A stretch of DNA of 23,647 bases, from contig DAINBU010000075.1 in the NCBI GenBank assembly GCA_036732755.1, positions 1 to 23,647 on the forward strand, read 5' to 3'. The notes below the pieces were generated by a model. It was not told the DNA's origin. It ran no database searches and was given only the letters and a program-made list of their open reading frames with translations. The position numbers and the translations under genes were made by a program. This document shows positions 15,259-21,860 of the stretch, piece after piece. This DNA is from DASRRB01 sp036732755. GTDB taxonomy: Bacteria > Planctomycetota > B15-G4 > SIAN01. The stretch's first letter is position 1, and the number at the start of each line of letters is the position of its first letter.

Positions 15259-18066
15259 ATGCGCAGCCACGACCCCGAAGAGATGACGACGACGCCGCTC
15301 GAGTCGTTCCCGCCGATGGCGCAGTGGGACGACTGGGTCGAGTACGACGCGAAGCTCTGGCCGCGCAAAGTCGAGCGCCACTACATGCTGGTGCCGACCA
15401 CGTGCTTCAACTGCGAGGCGGCGTGCGGGCTGGTCGCCTACGTCGACAAGGCCGACTGGAAGATCCGCAAGCTCGAAGGGAATCCCCACCATCCCGGCTC
15501 GCGCGGGCGCAATTGCGCGAAGGGCCCCGCCACGCTGAACCAGGTCGAGGACCCCGAGCGCATCCTCTATCCGCTGAAACGCGTCGGCCCGCGCGGCTCG
15601 GGGAAGTTCGAGCGAACCACGTGGGACCACGTGCTCGACGTGTTCGCGACGCAGATTCGCAAGGCGATCGTCGAGGGGCGCAAGACCGAGGTCATGTACC
15701 ACGTCGGCCGGCCGGGCCACGACGGGTACATGGACCGCGTGCTGCAGGCGTGGGGCGTCGACGGACACAACAGCCACACCAACGTGTGCAGCGCGGCGGC
15801 ACGGCTCGGATACGCGCTCTGGCAGGGCGCCGACCGGCCGTCGCCCGACCACGCCAACGCGAAGTTCATCCTGCTGTTGTCTTCGCACCTCGAGACGGGT
15901 CACTACTTCAACCCGCATGCACAGCGGATCATCGACGGCAAGCTCGCCGGCGCGAAGCTCTGCGCCGTCGACGTCCGCCTCTCCAACACGGCGTCGATGG
16001 CCGACTACTGGCTCGCGCCCTACCCCGGCACTGAAGCGCTGCTGCTGCTCTCCATGGCGAACGTGATCCTGGAGGAGAAGCTCTACGACCGCGACTTCCT
16101 CGAGCAGTGGGTCAACTGGCGCGACTTCCTGAAGGCGCGCCGGCCCGACGCGGCGCCGAGCTTCGACACGTTCCTGCGCGAGCTCGAGCGCCACTATTCG
16201 AAGCACACGCCGCAGGCCGCCGAGAAGGAGTGCGGCGTCAAGGCCGAGCTGATCGTCAAGGTCGCCCGTGAGATCGGCAAGGCGGGCCACGCCTTCGCGA
16301 CGCACGTCTGGCGCAACGCCGCGTCCGGCAACCGCGGCGGCTGGCAGGTGGCGCGCTGCCTGGAATTCCTGTCGGTGCTGGTCGGGGCCGTCTCGACCCC
16401 GGGCGGCACCAACATGAACACGCAGGACAAGTTCGTCCCGCCGCCCTTCTTGAAGCCGCCGCCGCAGAGCGTCTGGAACGAGCTCCTCTATCCGCGCGAG
16501 TACCCGCTCTCGCACCACGAGCTTTCGTACCTCCTGCCGCACATGTTGATGGCGGGGCGCGGCAAGCTCGCCGCCTACTTCACGCGCGTCTACAACCCGG
16601 TCTGGACGAATCCCGATGGAATGATGTGGGAGCGCGTGCTGCGCGACGAGAAGGCGATCGAGCTGCACGCCGCGCTGACGCCGGTCTGGAGCGAGACGGC
16701 GCAGTACGCCGACTTCGTGCTGCCGATGGGCGTCGGCGCCGAGCGCCACGACTTGATGTCGCAGGAGACGCACGCGGCCCAATGGATCGGCTTCCGGCAG
16801 CCGGTGCTGCGCGCCGCGAAGGAGAGGATCGGAGAGAAGGTCGACTGGACCTGGCAGGCGAATCCCGGCGAGGTGTGGGAAGAGGACGAGTTCTGGATCT
16901 CGCTCTCGTGGCGCGTCGATCCCGACGGCTCGCTCGGCATCCGGAAGTGGTTCGAGTCGCCCTACCGCAAGGGCGTGCAGATCGGCGTCGACGAGTACTA
17001 CCGCTGGATTTTCGAGAACTCCGTCCCCGGCCTGCCCGAAGAGGCGAAGCGGCTCGGCCTCGCGCCGCTCGACTACATGCGGCGCTACGGCGCGTTCCTC
17101 GTGAAGAAGGAGTCGGGCGAGAGCTTCCGCCGGCCGCTCGAGCCCGCCGAGCTCGAAGGCGCGACCGTCGACGAGGAGAAGCAGCTCGTCGTCAAGGACG
17201 GCAAGTCGATCGGCGTCGTCGCCGACGGCGAGAAGTGCGCCGGCCTCGCGACGCCGAGCCGCCGCTTCGAGATCTACAGCCAGACGATGGTCGACTGGGG
17301 CTGGCCCGACCAGGCGCTGCCCGGCTACCTCGAGAGCCACGTCCACCCGAAGCACCTCGACCCGGCGAAGGGCGACTACGTCCTCGTGCCGACCTTCCGC
17401 CTGCCGACGCTGATCCACACGCGCAGCGGGAACGCGAAGTACCTGAGCGAGATCTCGCACAAGAACCCGCTCTGGATACATCCGATCGACGCGCAGAAGA
17501 TCGGCGTGCGGACGCTCGACCTCGTGCGCGTCTCGACGCGCATCGGCCACTTCGTGAACAAGGTCTGGGTCACCGAGGGCGTGCGCCCCGGCGTCGTCGC
17601 CTGCAGCCACCACCTCGGCCGCTGGCGCCTCTTCGAGGAGGTCGGCACCGACCGCTGGGCCAGCGCCCTCGTGAGCCGCGAGGAGATCGCGCCCGGCCGC
17701 TTCAAGTTCACGCGCCTCCAGGGCATCCGCCCCTGGAAGTCGACCGATCCCGACTCCTCGCGCGTCTGGTGGACCGACGGCGGCGTCCACCAGAACCTCA
17801 CCTTCCCCGTCCAGCCCGACCCCATCAGCGGCATGCACTGCTGGCACCAGAAGGTCACCGTCGAGAAGGCGAAGCCCGGCGACGAATACGGCGACGTCGA
17901 GGTCGACACCGGAAAGTCGATGGAGGTCTTCCAAGAGTGGCTGGCACTGACGAAGCCGGCGCCGGGACCGGGGGGACTGCGGCGGCCGCTGTGGATCAAT
18001 CGGGCGGTGCGGCCGACCGCAGCGGCGTATGTGATCGAGGAGACGGGACGGACAGATTCGACCTAG
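15259..18066 (+). CDS. Molybdopterin-dependent oxidoreductase catalytic subunit (DMSO reductase superfamily)
   Basis: Protein of 935 residues. An N-terminal Fe4S4 site has Cys49, Cys52, Cys56 and Cys86 (CFNCEAAC, then NCAKG). Cys177, in HTNVCSAAARLG, lies where PsrA/PhsA/ArrA-type enzymes carry the molybdenum ligand. The body and the C-terminal dinucleotide-binding domain (from about 700, LVPTFRLPTLIHTRSGN) fit a bis-MGD enzyme. With the fused ferredoxin/NrfD partner it forms a quinone-linked complex like the polysulfide, thiosulfate or arsenate reductases; the substrate cannot be read from sequence. The first 45 residues contain no twin-arginine motif or hydrophobic stretch, so I infer a cytoplasmic active site. 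ATG 15259 is preferred; ATGs at 15283 and 15316 have no better ribosome site and would still leave no export signal. No TorD-like chaperone gene is in the window. Confidence 0.9.
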   Translation: MRSHDPEEMTTTPLESFPPMAQWDDWVEYDAKLWPRKVERHYMLVPTTCFNCEAACGLVAYVDKADWKIRKLEGNPHHPGSRGRNCAKGPATLNQVEDPERILYPLKRVGPRGSGKFERTTWDHVLDVFATQIRKAIVEGRKTEVMYHVGRPGHDGYMDRVLQAWGVDGHNSHTNVCSAAARLGYALWQGADRPSPDHANAKFILLLSSHLETGHYFNPHAQRIIDGKLAGAKLCAVDVRLSNTASMADYWLAPYPGTEALLLLSMANVILEEKLYDRDFLEQWVNWRDFLKARRPDAAPSFDTFLRELERHYSKHTPQAAEKECGVKAELIVKVAREIGKAGHAFATHVWRNAASGNRGGWQVARCLEFLSVLVGAVSTPGGTNMNTQDKFVPPPFLKPPPQSVWNELLYPREYPLSHHELSYLLPHMLMAGRGKLAAYFTRVYNPVWTNPDGMMWERVLRDEKAIELHAALTPVWSETAQYADFVLPMGVGAERHDLMSQETHAAQWIGFRQPVLRAAKERIGEKVDWTWQANPGEVWEEDEFWISLSWRVDPDGSLGIRKWFESPYRKGVQIGVDEYYRWIFENSVPGLPEEAKRLGLAPLDYMRRYGAFLVKKESGESFRRPLEPAELEGATVDEEKQLVVKDGKSIGVVADGEKCAGLATPSRRFEIYSQTMVDWGWPDQALPGYLESHVHPKHLDPAKGDYVLVPTFRLPTLIHTRSGNAKYLSEISHKNPLWIHPIDAQKIGVRTLDLVRVSTRIGHFVNKVWVTEGVRPGVVACSHHLGRWRLFEEVGTDRWASALVSREEIAPGRFKFTRLQGIRPWKSTDPDSSRVWWTDGGVHQNLTFPVQPDPISGMHCWHQKVTVEKAKPGDEYGDVEVDTGKSMEVFQEWLALTKPAPGPGGLRRPLWINRAVRPTAAAYVIEETGRTDST

Positions 18067-18086
18067 ACGGTCGGAGCAACCAGCGA

Positions 18087-18440
18087 ATGGACGCACTCGA
18101 GAAGCGCAGTGTGGCACCGATCCTGGGTGCGCTTGCCTTGTGCGCGAGCATCTATGTCGCTGCGTCCGCCGTTCTCGCGCTCTTGATTGCGCCAAGTGGA
18201 GAAGACTTCATCAGTTCGTGGTGGTTCCTCTTCGGCGGAGTGGCGGGAGTGAAGAACTACTGCAAGGAGTTTCCGGCAACGGTGTTGGACTTCGTGATCC
18301 TCATCGCATCGGTCGCCGTCGTCACCCTCTCCTTGGTTCTTTCGATTCGTGCCCGTAGTCGGTGGAAGTGGCTCGTCGTGATCGCATGTGCGGTCGCCTG
18401 GTCGTTTTCCGGGTACTTTGTCGCCACTCAGTTCGTCTGA
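18087..18440 (+). CDS. Small membrane protein of unknown function
   Basis: Protein of 117 residues with three or four hydrophobic segments: SVAPILGALALCASIYVAAS, a shorter WWFLFGGVAGV, VLDFVILIASVAVVTLSLVL and WLVVIACAVAWSFSGYFVA. No family is recognised. GGAG at 18072-18075 lies 11 bases before the ATG. It starts 20 bases after the molybdoenzyme stop and could be co-transcribed, but its codon use is less GC-biased at third positions than the enzyme genes, so it may belong with the lower-GC patch that follows rather than with the enzyme. Confidence 0.65.
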   Translation: MDALEKRSVAPILGALALCASIYVAASAVLALLIAPSGEDFISSWWFLFGGVAGVKNYCKEFPATVLDFVILIASVAVVTLSLVLSIRARSRWKWLVVIACAVAWSFSGYFVATQFV

Positions 18441-18441
18441 A

Positions 18442-18463
18442 GAACCCACCGGCGACCGGGTTC
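18442..18463 (+). terminator. 6-bp hairpin after the small membrane protein
   Basis: GAACCC (18442-18447) pairs with GGGTTC (18458-18463) around a 10-base loop, directly after the stop at 18438-18440. The stem is short and has no U tract, so the call is weak. Confidence 0.35.
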
Positions 18464-18562
18464 AGTGACTCGATCATCGCAATGGACGAGGCCGTTACTT
18501 GACGTGGCGGTCGGGCGTATTGCCAAGATCGAGGCATGCGCGACGGGTACCGGAGAGATCGC

Positions 18563-19186
18563 ATGAGCTTGGCAAGATTGACGACCGCGGGCGCGCTCAT
18601 GTTTGTCGCGTGCGTTTCGGCTCCATTGCCGGCGTCGAAGAGCTCCGACGATCGTCTTCAGCAAGTCGAGGTCGACTTGGAACGATTGGCTACGCGTGTC
18701 GCCGCGTTGGAAAAGCACGTCGAACCGCCGGAGACCGTGGACGCTCGGCGAATCCGCGACCTGGAGGCCAGACTGAAGATGGACGATCTGACGGCGAAGA
18801 TTCGGAATAAGGAGATCGACGATCGAATTCAGCGGTCCGCACAGCAGGCCGGCGGAAGCGTCGAACGGGGGAGTTGCTCGAGCGGAGATAGGCTGGAGCG
18901 ACTGATCAGGCACCCCCGAAGAAATGGGTGCGACGGTGATTCGATGAGGCGAGGACGGACTTCGTCGAAGCGGGCTCGCCTGGCAACGAGGGCGTTCGAG
19001 TTGCGCCGGGAATACGACTTCTCCAAGGGCGTGCGCGGGAAGTACGCGAAGCGGTATGCCGAAGGCACGAAAGCCGTCCTCGTCGATCCCGACGTCGTCG
19101 CGGCGTTCCCCGATTCCGAAGCCGTGAACCGAGCGCTCCGATCCATCATCGCTGCGCGTCAAAAGCGACGTCGCCGGGAGTCGTGA
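18563..19186 (+). CDS. Lipoprotein-start coiled-coil frame running into an antitoxin-like domain
   Basis: The frame from ATG 18563 begins with a lipoprotein signal (LTTAGALMFVAC; lipid-accepting Cys after VA) followed by a Glu/Lys/Arg-rich coiled coil of about 75 residues (LQQVEVDLERLATRVAALEKH onward). After about residue 90 the sequence turns irregular (SVERGSCSSGDRLERL) and then continues without a stop into the EYDFSKG domain described next. A lipid-anchored antitoxin-like domain makes little sense, so I suspect the lipoprotein has lost its natural end and the frame is open by chance or deletion. ATG 18536 would add nine residues and weaken the signal peptide. Sampled GC here is 58-63%, below the neighbours. 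Confidence 0.4.
   Translation: MSLARLTTAGALMFVACVSAPLPASKSSDDRLQQVEVDLERLATRVAALEKHVEPPETVDARRIRDLEARLKMDDLTAKIRNKEIDDRIQRSAQQAGGSVERGSCSSGDRLERLIRHPRRNGCDGDSMRRGRTSSKRARLATRAFELRREYDFSKGVRGKYAKRYAEGTKAVLVDPDVVAAFPDSEAVNRALRSIIAARQKRRRRES
18866..18918 (+). other. Imperfect long stem-loop in the lipoprotein/antitoxin junction
   Basis: CGGGGG (18866-18871) pairs with CCCCCG (18913-18918), and inside it GTTGCTC (18873-18879) pairs with GAGCGAC (18896-18902) with one G-U pair. The fold lies where the lipoprotein coding pattern fades. It may be a transcript-end structure, an RNA element or a recombination scar. Confidence 0.25.
18944..19186 (+). CDS. Antitoxin-like protein of the EYDFSKG family
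   Basis: Read alone from ATG 18944 this is an 80-residue protein: a basic N-terminus, then REYDFSKGVRGKYAKRYAEG, then VLVDPDVVAAFPDSEAVNRALRSI and a basic tail. I know this pattern from small proteins often found beside toxin genes and treated as antitoxins, but a defined function is not established to my knowledge. TTG 19001, with GAGGG eight bases upstream, is another possible start (61 residues). It is in frame with the lipoprotein start above and its stop is immediately followed by a HigB remnant, so its borders on both sides look rearranged. Confidence 0.6.
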   Translation: MRRGRTSSKRARLATRAFELRREYDFSKGVRGKYAKRYAEGTKAVLVDPDVVAAFPDSEAVNRALRSIIAARQKRRRRES

Positions 19187-19279
19187 ATTCGAATCCGGGT
19201 GAACGACCAGCGGCGCATCTGCTTCGCATGGAGAGGCGGCGAGGCGCGCGACATCGAGATCATGGACTGTCATTCCTAG
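19187..19279 (+). pseudogene. higB: 3' remnant of a HigB-type toxin gene
   Basis: Directly after the TGA of the antitoxin-like gene, the same frame encodes about 30 residues, IRIRVNDQRRICFAW followed by GGEARDIEIMDCH, ending in TAG at 19277-19279. This is the recognisable C-terminus of the RelE/HigB fold (consensus around SIRINDQWRICFRW and VEIVDYH). The first 60 or so residues of a normal 90-residue HigB are absent: upstream of the ATT lies the stop of the unrelated antitoxin-like gene. No start codon with a ribosome site is apparent. The position just before higA is the normal one, so this is a truncated toxin gene rather than a chance match. Confidence 0.7.
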
Positions 19280-19289
19280 GAGTTCGGTG

Positions 19290-19595
19290 ATGGCCCGACG
19301 AAAGATGGCTCCGGTGCACCCCGGCGAGATCCTCGCAAAGGAGTTCCTCGAGCCGCTCGAACTGACGCAGTATCGGCTCGCGAAGGACATCAGCGTCCCC
19401 CCTCGCCGGATCAACGAGATCGTCCTCGGGCAGCGCGGGATCACCGCGGACACGGCGCTCCGGCTCGCGCGGTACTTCAAGACGACGGAGCAGTTCTGGC
19501 TGAACCTGCAGAGCCACTATGACCTAGAGGTGGAACGCGACCGGCTGGGCGACCGCCTTCGGAGGGAGGTGATCGTCCTGCGAAGGACGGCGTAG
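19290..19595 (+). CDS. higA: HigA-family antitoxin (Xre-type HTH)
   Basis: Protein of 101 residues with the HigA/VapI signature HPGEIL near the N-terminus and a lambda-type helix-turn-helix at about residues 24-60 (LTQYRLAKDISVPPRRINEI, then LGQRGITADTALRLARYF), closing with the typical EQFWLNLQSHYDLE. Such proteins neutralise the HigB ribosome-dependent RNase and repress their own operon. ATG 19290 has AGGAG (19278-19282) seven bases upstream, overlapping the remnant toxin's stop. All visible HigA features are intact, yet the cognate toxin is truncated, so this is an orphan antitoxin that may act as a stand-alone repressor or protect against a toxin elsewhere. Confidence 0.92.
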   Translation: MARRKMAPVHPGEILAKEFLEPLELTQYRLAKDISVPPRRINEIVLGQRGITADTALRLARYFKTTEQFWLNLQSHYDLEVERDRLGDRLRREVIVLRRTA

Positions 19596-19629
19596 GCGCG
19601 AACGCACATCCCCACGGAGCTCCCACGCC

Positions 19630-19917
19630 ATGGGCCTCATCAACTGGATCTTCGACATCTACCAGCAGACCCGCATCGAGGACCTCCACCGCGAAGCGCA
19701 GCAGGCGCGCTCGGAGGCGTGGCAGATGCGGTCGAGCGGCGGCGGGATCGACGCGACGCGACTCGAGAAAGCGCTCGGCGAGCTGGCGCTCGCGGTCAAG
19801 ACGATCCAGCGGATCGCGGTCGAGAAGGGGCTCTGCACGCCGGATGAGCTGCAGCGCAAGATGCGCGAGATCGACCGCGAGGACGGGATCGAGGACGGGC
19901 GGGCGCCGATGCGCTGA
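19630..19917 (+). CDS. Small coiled-coil protein of unknown function
   Basis: Protein of 95 residues. An N-terminal amphipathic stretch (MGLINWIFDIYQQTRIEDL) leads into a charged helix, a Ser/Gly break (RSSGGGIDATRLEKALGEL), a second helix (ALAVKTIQRIAVEKGLCT) and an acidic C-terminus with DREDGIEDGRAP. I have seen proteins of this pattern annotated only as hypothetical. It starts 34 bases after higA with GGAG about ten bases before the ATG, and codon use returns to the high-GC norm of the window, so it probably belongs to the resident genome rather than the toxin-antitoxin patch. Confidence 0.7.
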   Translation: MGLINWIFDIYQQTRIEDLHREAQQARSEAWQMRSSGGGIDATRLEKALGELALAVKTIQRIAVEKGLCTPDELQRKMREIDREDGIEDGRAPMR

Positions 19918-19935
19918 CCGACGTTCCGCGCGTGA

Positions 19936-20487
19936 TCACTTCGAAGCGACGAGCTCCCGCGTCGGCGCGCTCGCCGCCGTCGCACCCTTCGCCGTCACGG
20001 GATCGCGCGCCAGCTTCAGCACGAGATCGAAGTGCACGTGCGCGAGCATTGCGTCCGACGGCGCCTCCGGATCCGGTCGTCGCCACGACATCACGTTCCG
20101 GACCAGCCGGACCGGGGCCATGAAGATCCCGTACACGGACCACCATCCGAACAGCAGGGTCCGGATCGAGCGCGTCAAGAGCCTGCGGCGGTGGCAGGCG
20201 CGGCAGCTCATGACCGACTCGTCGTGCCACCAGGTCACGTTGATCAGGCCCACGACCCAGTAGACCATGCGGGACTCGACGACGCCGGACTTCTTGTGGC
20301 AGCTCGGGCACTCGCCGGCGCGGACGCGCAGGGCCTCTTCGCGCACGACGTCGGGCGGGATGACGTGGGCGCAGCGGCGGACGATGCCGCGATCGGCGCA
20401 GGAGCGCCTGCAGTACTTCTTGCCGTCTTCGGCCTTCACGCCGCCGATGAGGACGAGCGCGCCGCATTCGGGGCAGGGATGCAACAT
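19936..20487 (-). CDS. Membrane-associated zinc-ribbon protein
   Basis: Protein of 183 residues with four cysteine pairs: C5/C8 (CPECG), C26/C30 (with C39 nearby), C60/C63 (CPSCH) and C95/C98 (CRACH). Between and after the latter two are hydrophobic stretches at about 75-87 and 108-127 (LLFGWWSVYGIFMAPVRLV). This C-P-S-C ... S-C-R-A-C ... GWW...P arrangement recurs in a family of bacterial membrane zinc-ribbon proteins of unknown function. ATG 20487 has GGAG six bases upstream. Its divergent neighbour is an exported protein, with a 135-base shared intergenic stretch in which I see no convincing promoter. Confidence 0.75.
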   Translation of the reverse strand: MLHPCPECGALVLIGGVKAEDGKKYCRRSCADRGIVRRCAHVIPPDVVREEALRVRAGECPSCHKKSGVVESRMVYWVVGLINVTWWHDESVMSCRACHRRRLLTRSIRTLLFGWWSVYGIFMAPVRLVRNVMSWRRPDPEAPSDAMLAHVHFDLVLKLARDPVTAKGATAASAPTRELVASK

Positions 20488-20622
20488 GGGGATCTCCGCG
20501 ACGTCGAGCCCGGGCCACGTCGCCGATCGACGCCGCCTCCGCATGCGCTTGAATGGGAAACCGGCCGACGGGCGTTCATTTCGCGATCTCGCCCGCCGCC
20601 GTGCGGCCTTCGGAGAAGCGCC

Positions 20623-21549
20623 ATGGATCGAGGCTGCGCCATCGCGTTCGCGCTCTCTTCCTCGCTCGCGTTCCCGGCCGCGCTCGCCCTCCCGGTCATG
20701 CGGCCCGCGACCCGGGTCTCCGCGCCCGACGCGAAGTTCACGGCGGAGATCCTGCCCGCCGGCACGAAGCTCGTCGTCGGCTCGGCGACGACCCGCAACC
20801 TGATCGTCGCGAAGCCGGGGAGGGCGGAGACGGAGGCGGTCTCGAACGGGACCGAGTCGGCGACCGCGAACTACACGGCGACGGTCGTGCAGTCGGAGCG
20901 GACGATCGACCGCCTGAAGATCGACTTCGGGAACTGCCCGTTCACGACCTCGGTGCGGCTCAGGAATCCGCCCCGCGAGCTGGCGATCGCGCACCAGTCC
21001 TTCGAGATGTGCCGCAAGGACGGCAAGAACGTCTTCACGGGCGCGGACGGGGCGGGGGTGCCGGAGCAGGATCGCCTCGCCGTCCAGCCGCACTTCCTGC
21101 CGCTGATCTTCGAGCTCCCGCTCGCGCATCTCCTCGCCGGCAAGACCTTGAAGAAGGGAGCGCAACTCGAGGTGCCCCTCGAATCGGCGAGCGCCCTCCT
21201 CGCGCCGTACCGGACGATGCTGCCGGGCGGCAAGGCGACGCTGACGCTCGTGGACGAGAAGGTCGCCGACGCCCAGGAGTGCGCGGTGTTCACGATCGCG
21301 GCGACGATTCCTCTGCTCGGCGACGCGCCGACTGGCGCGCGCGTCTCGATCGAGCTCACCGGAGAGCTCACGGTGACGAAGCGCCAATGCCTCCTCTTGT
21401 ACGCGACGTGCGAAGGGACCTGCACCTTCTCCGACGCGAAAGGGGAGGCGGCGGGCGGCGAGAAGAAGCCGCCGGCGAAGGACGAGAAGGCGCCGCGGAA
21501 GGGCGCGTTCACGAAGGAGACGTGGACCTACTACGCCAAGTTCGGTTGA
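20623..21549 (+). CDS. Exported protein of unknown function
   Basis: Protein of 308 residues. The N-terminus (DRGCAIAFALSSSLAFPAALA) is a signal peptide, with a likely cut near ALA or ALP. The mature part is beta-rich (TAEILPAGTKLVVGSATTRNL, LKIDFGNCPFTTSVRL) with a LPLIFELPLAHLLAGKTL stretch and several scattered cysteines, and it ends in a Lys/Pro/Ala-rich linker before a final TWTYYAKF. No family is recognised and no catalytic motif is apparent. ATG 20623 has GGAGA seven bases upstream. Only nine bases separate its stop from that of the convergent DUF493 gene. Confidence 0.75.
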   Translation: MDRGCAIAFALSSSLAFPAALALPVMRPATRVSAPDAKFTAEILPAGTKLVVGSATTRNLIVAKPGRAETEAVSNGTESATANYTATVVQSERTIDRLKIDFGNCPFTTSVRLRNPPRELAIAHQSFEMCRKDGKNVFTGADGAGVPEQDRLAVQPHFLPLIFELPLAHLLAGKTLKKGAQLEVPLESASALLAPYRTMLPGGKATLTLVDEKVADAQECAVFTIAATIPLLGDAPTGARVSIELTGELTVTKRQCLLLYATCEGTCTFSDAKGEAAGGEKKPPAKDEKAPRKGAFTKETWTYYAKFG

Positions 21550-21558
21550 ACGCGCGCG

Positions 21559-21822
21559 TCAGAGCGAGATGACGCCGCTGAACTCCGCCGCCTTGCGATA
21601 GAGCGCGATCACCTCGTCGCTCGATTCCATGAAGAGCTCGGCGGTGATCGCGACGTGGCGGCCCTCGGCGGAGTGGCGCGTGGTGTACTTGTGGCCCTCG
21701 AGGACCACGGAGAAGTTCGAGACGATCTCCGCCCGCATGATGAACTTGAAGGTGTAGACGCCGGGCCAGCGGTGCTCCTCGTCGAGCCGCAACTTGAGCG
21801 AGGCGTAAGGGTCGTCCGACAA
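21559..21822 (-). CDS. DUF493/YbeD-like small protein
   Basis: Protein of 87 residues resembling the DUF493 (YbeD, UPF0250) family, a ferredoxin-like, ACT-like fold without known enzymatic role. Shared features are the WPGVYTFKFIMRAE strand near the N-terminus, SVVLEGHKYTTRHSAEGRHVAI and the closing helix EVIALYRKAAEFSGVISL. The start is taken as TTG 21822 (SDDPYASLKLRL), with GGGAG eight bases upstream; no ATG is near and the frame upstream is not protein-like. It lies 38 bases after the large exported protein and reads in the same direction. Confidence 0.8.
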   Translation of the reverse strand: MSDDPYASLKLRLDEEHRWPGVYTFKFIMRAEIVSNFSVVLEGHKYTTRHSAEGRHVAITAELFMESSDEVIALYRKAAEFSGVISL

Positions 21823-21860
21823 GCGAGGAACTCCCGCGAAGGTCGCGCGGCAACCTACCA

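Noticed and set aside
15088..18195. Minus-strand open frame of 1035 codons opposite the molybdoenzyme
   Set aside because: The plus frame has cofactor motifs; the antisense frame is low-complexity Arg/Val/Asp/Leu sequence produced by the codon bias.
18866..18918. Integron attC site or tRNA
   Set aside because: The arms lack the GTTRRRY/RYYYAAC ends of attC and no cloverleaf with an anticodon arm can be drawn.
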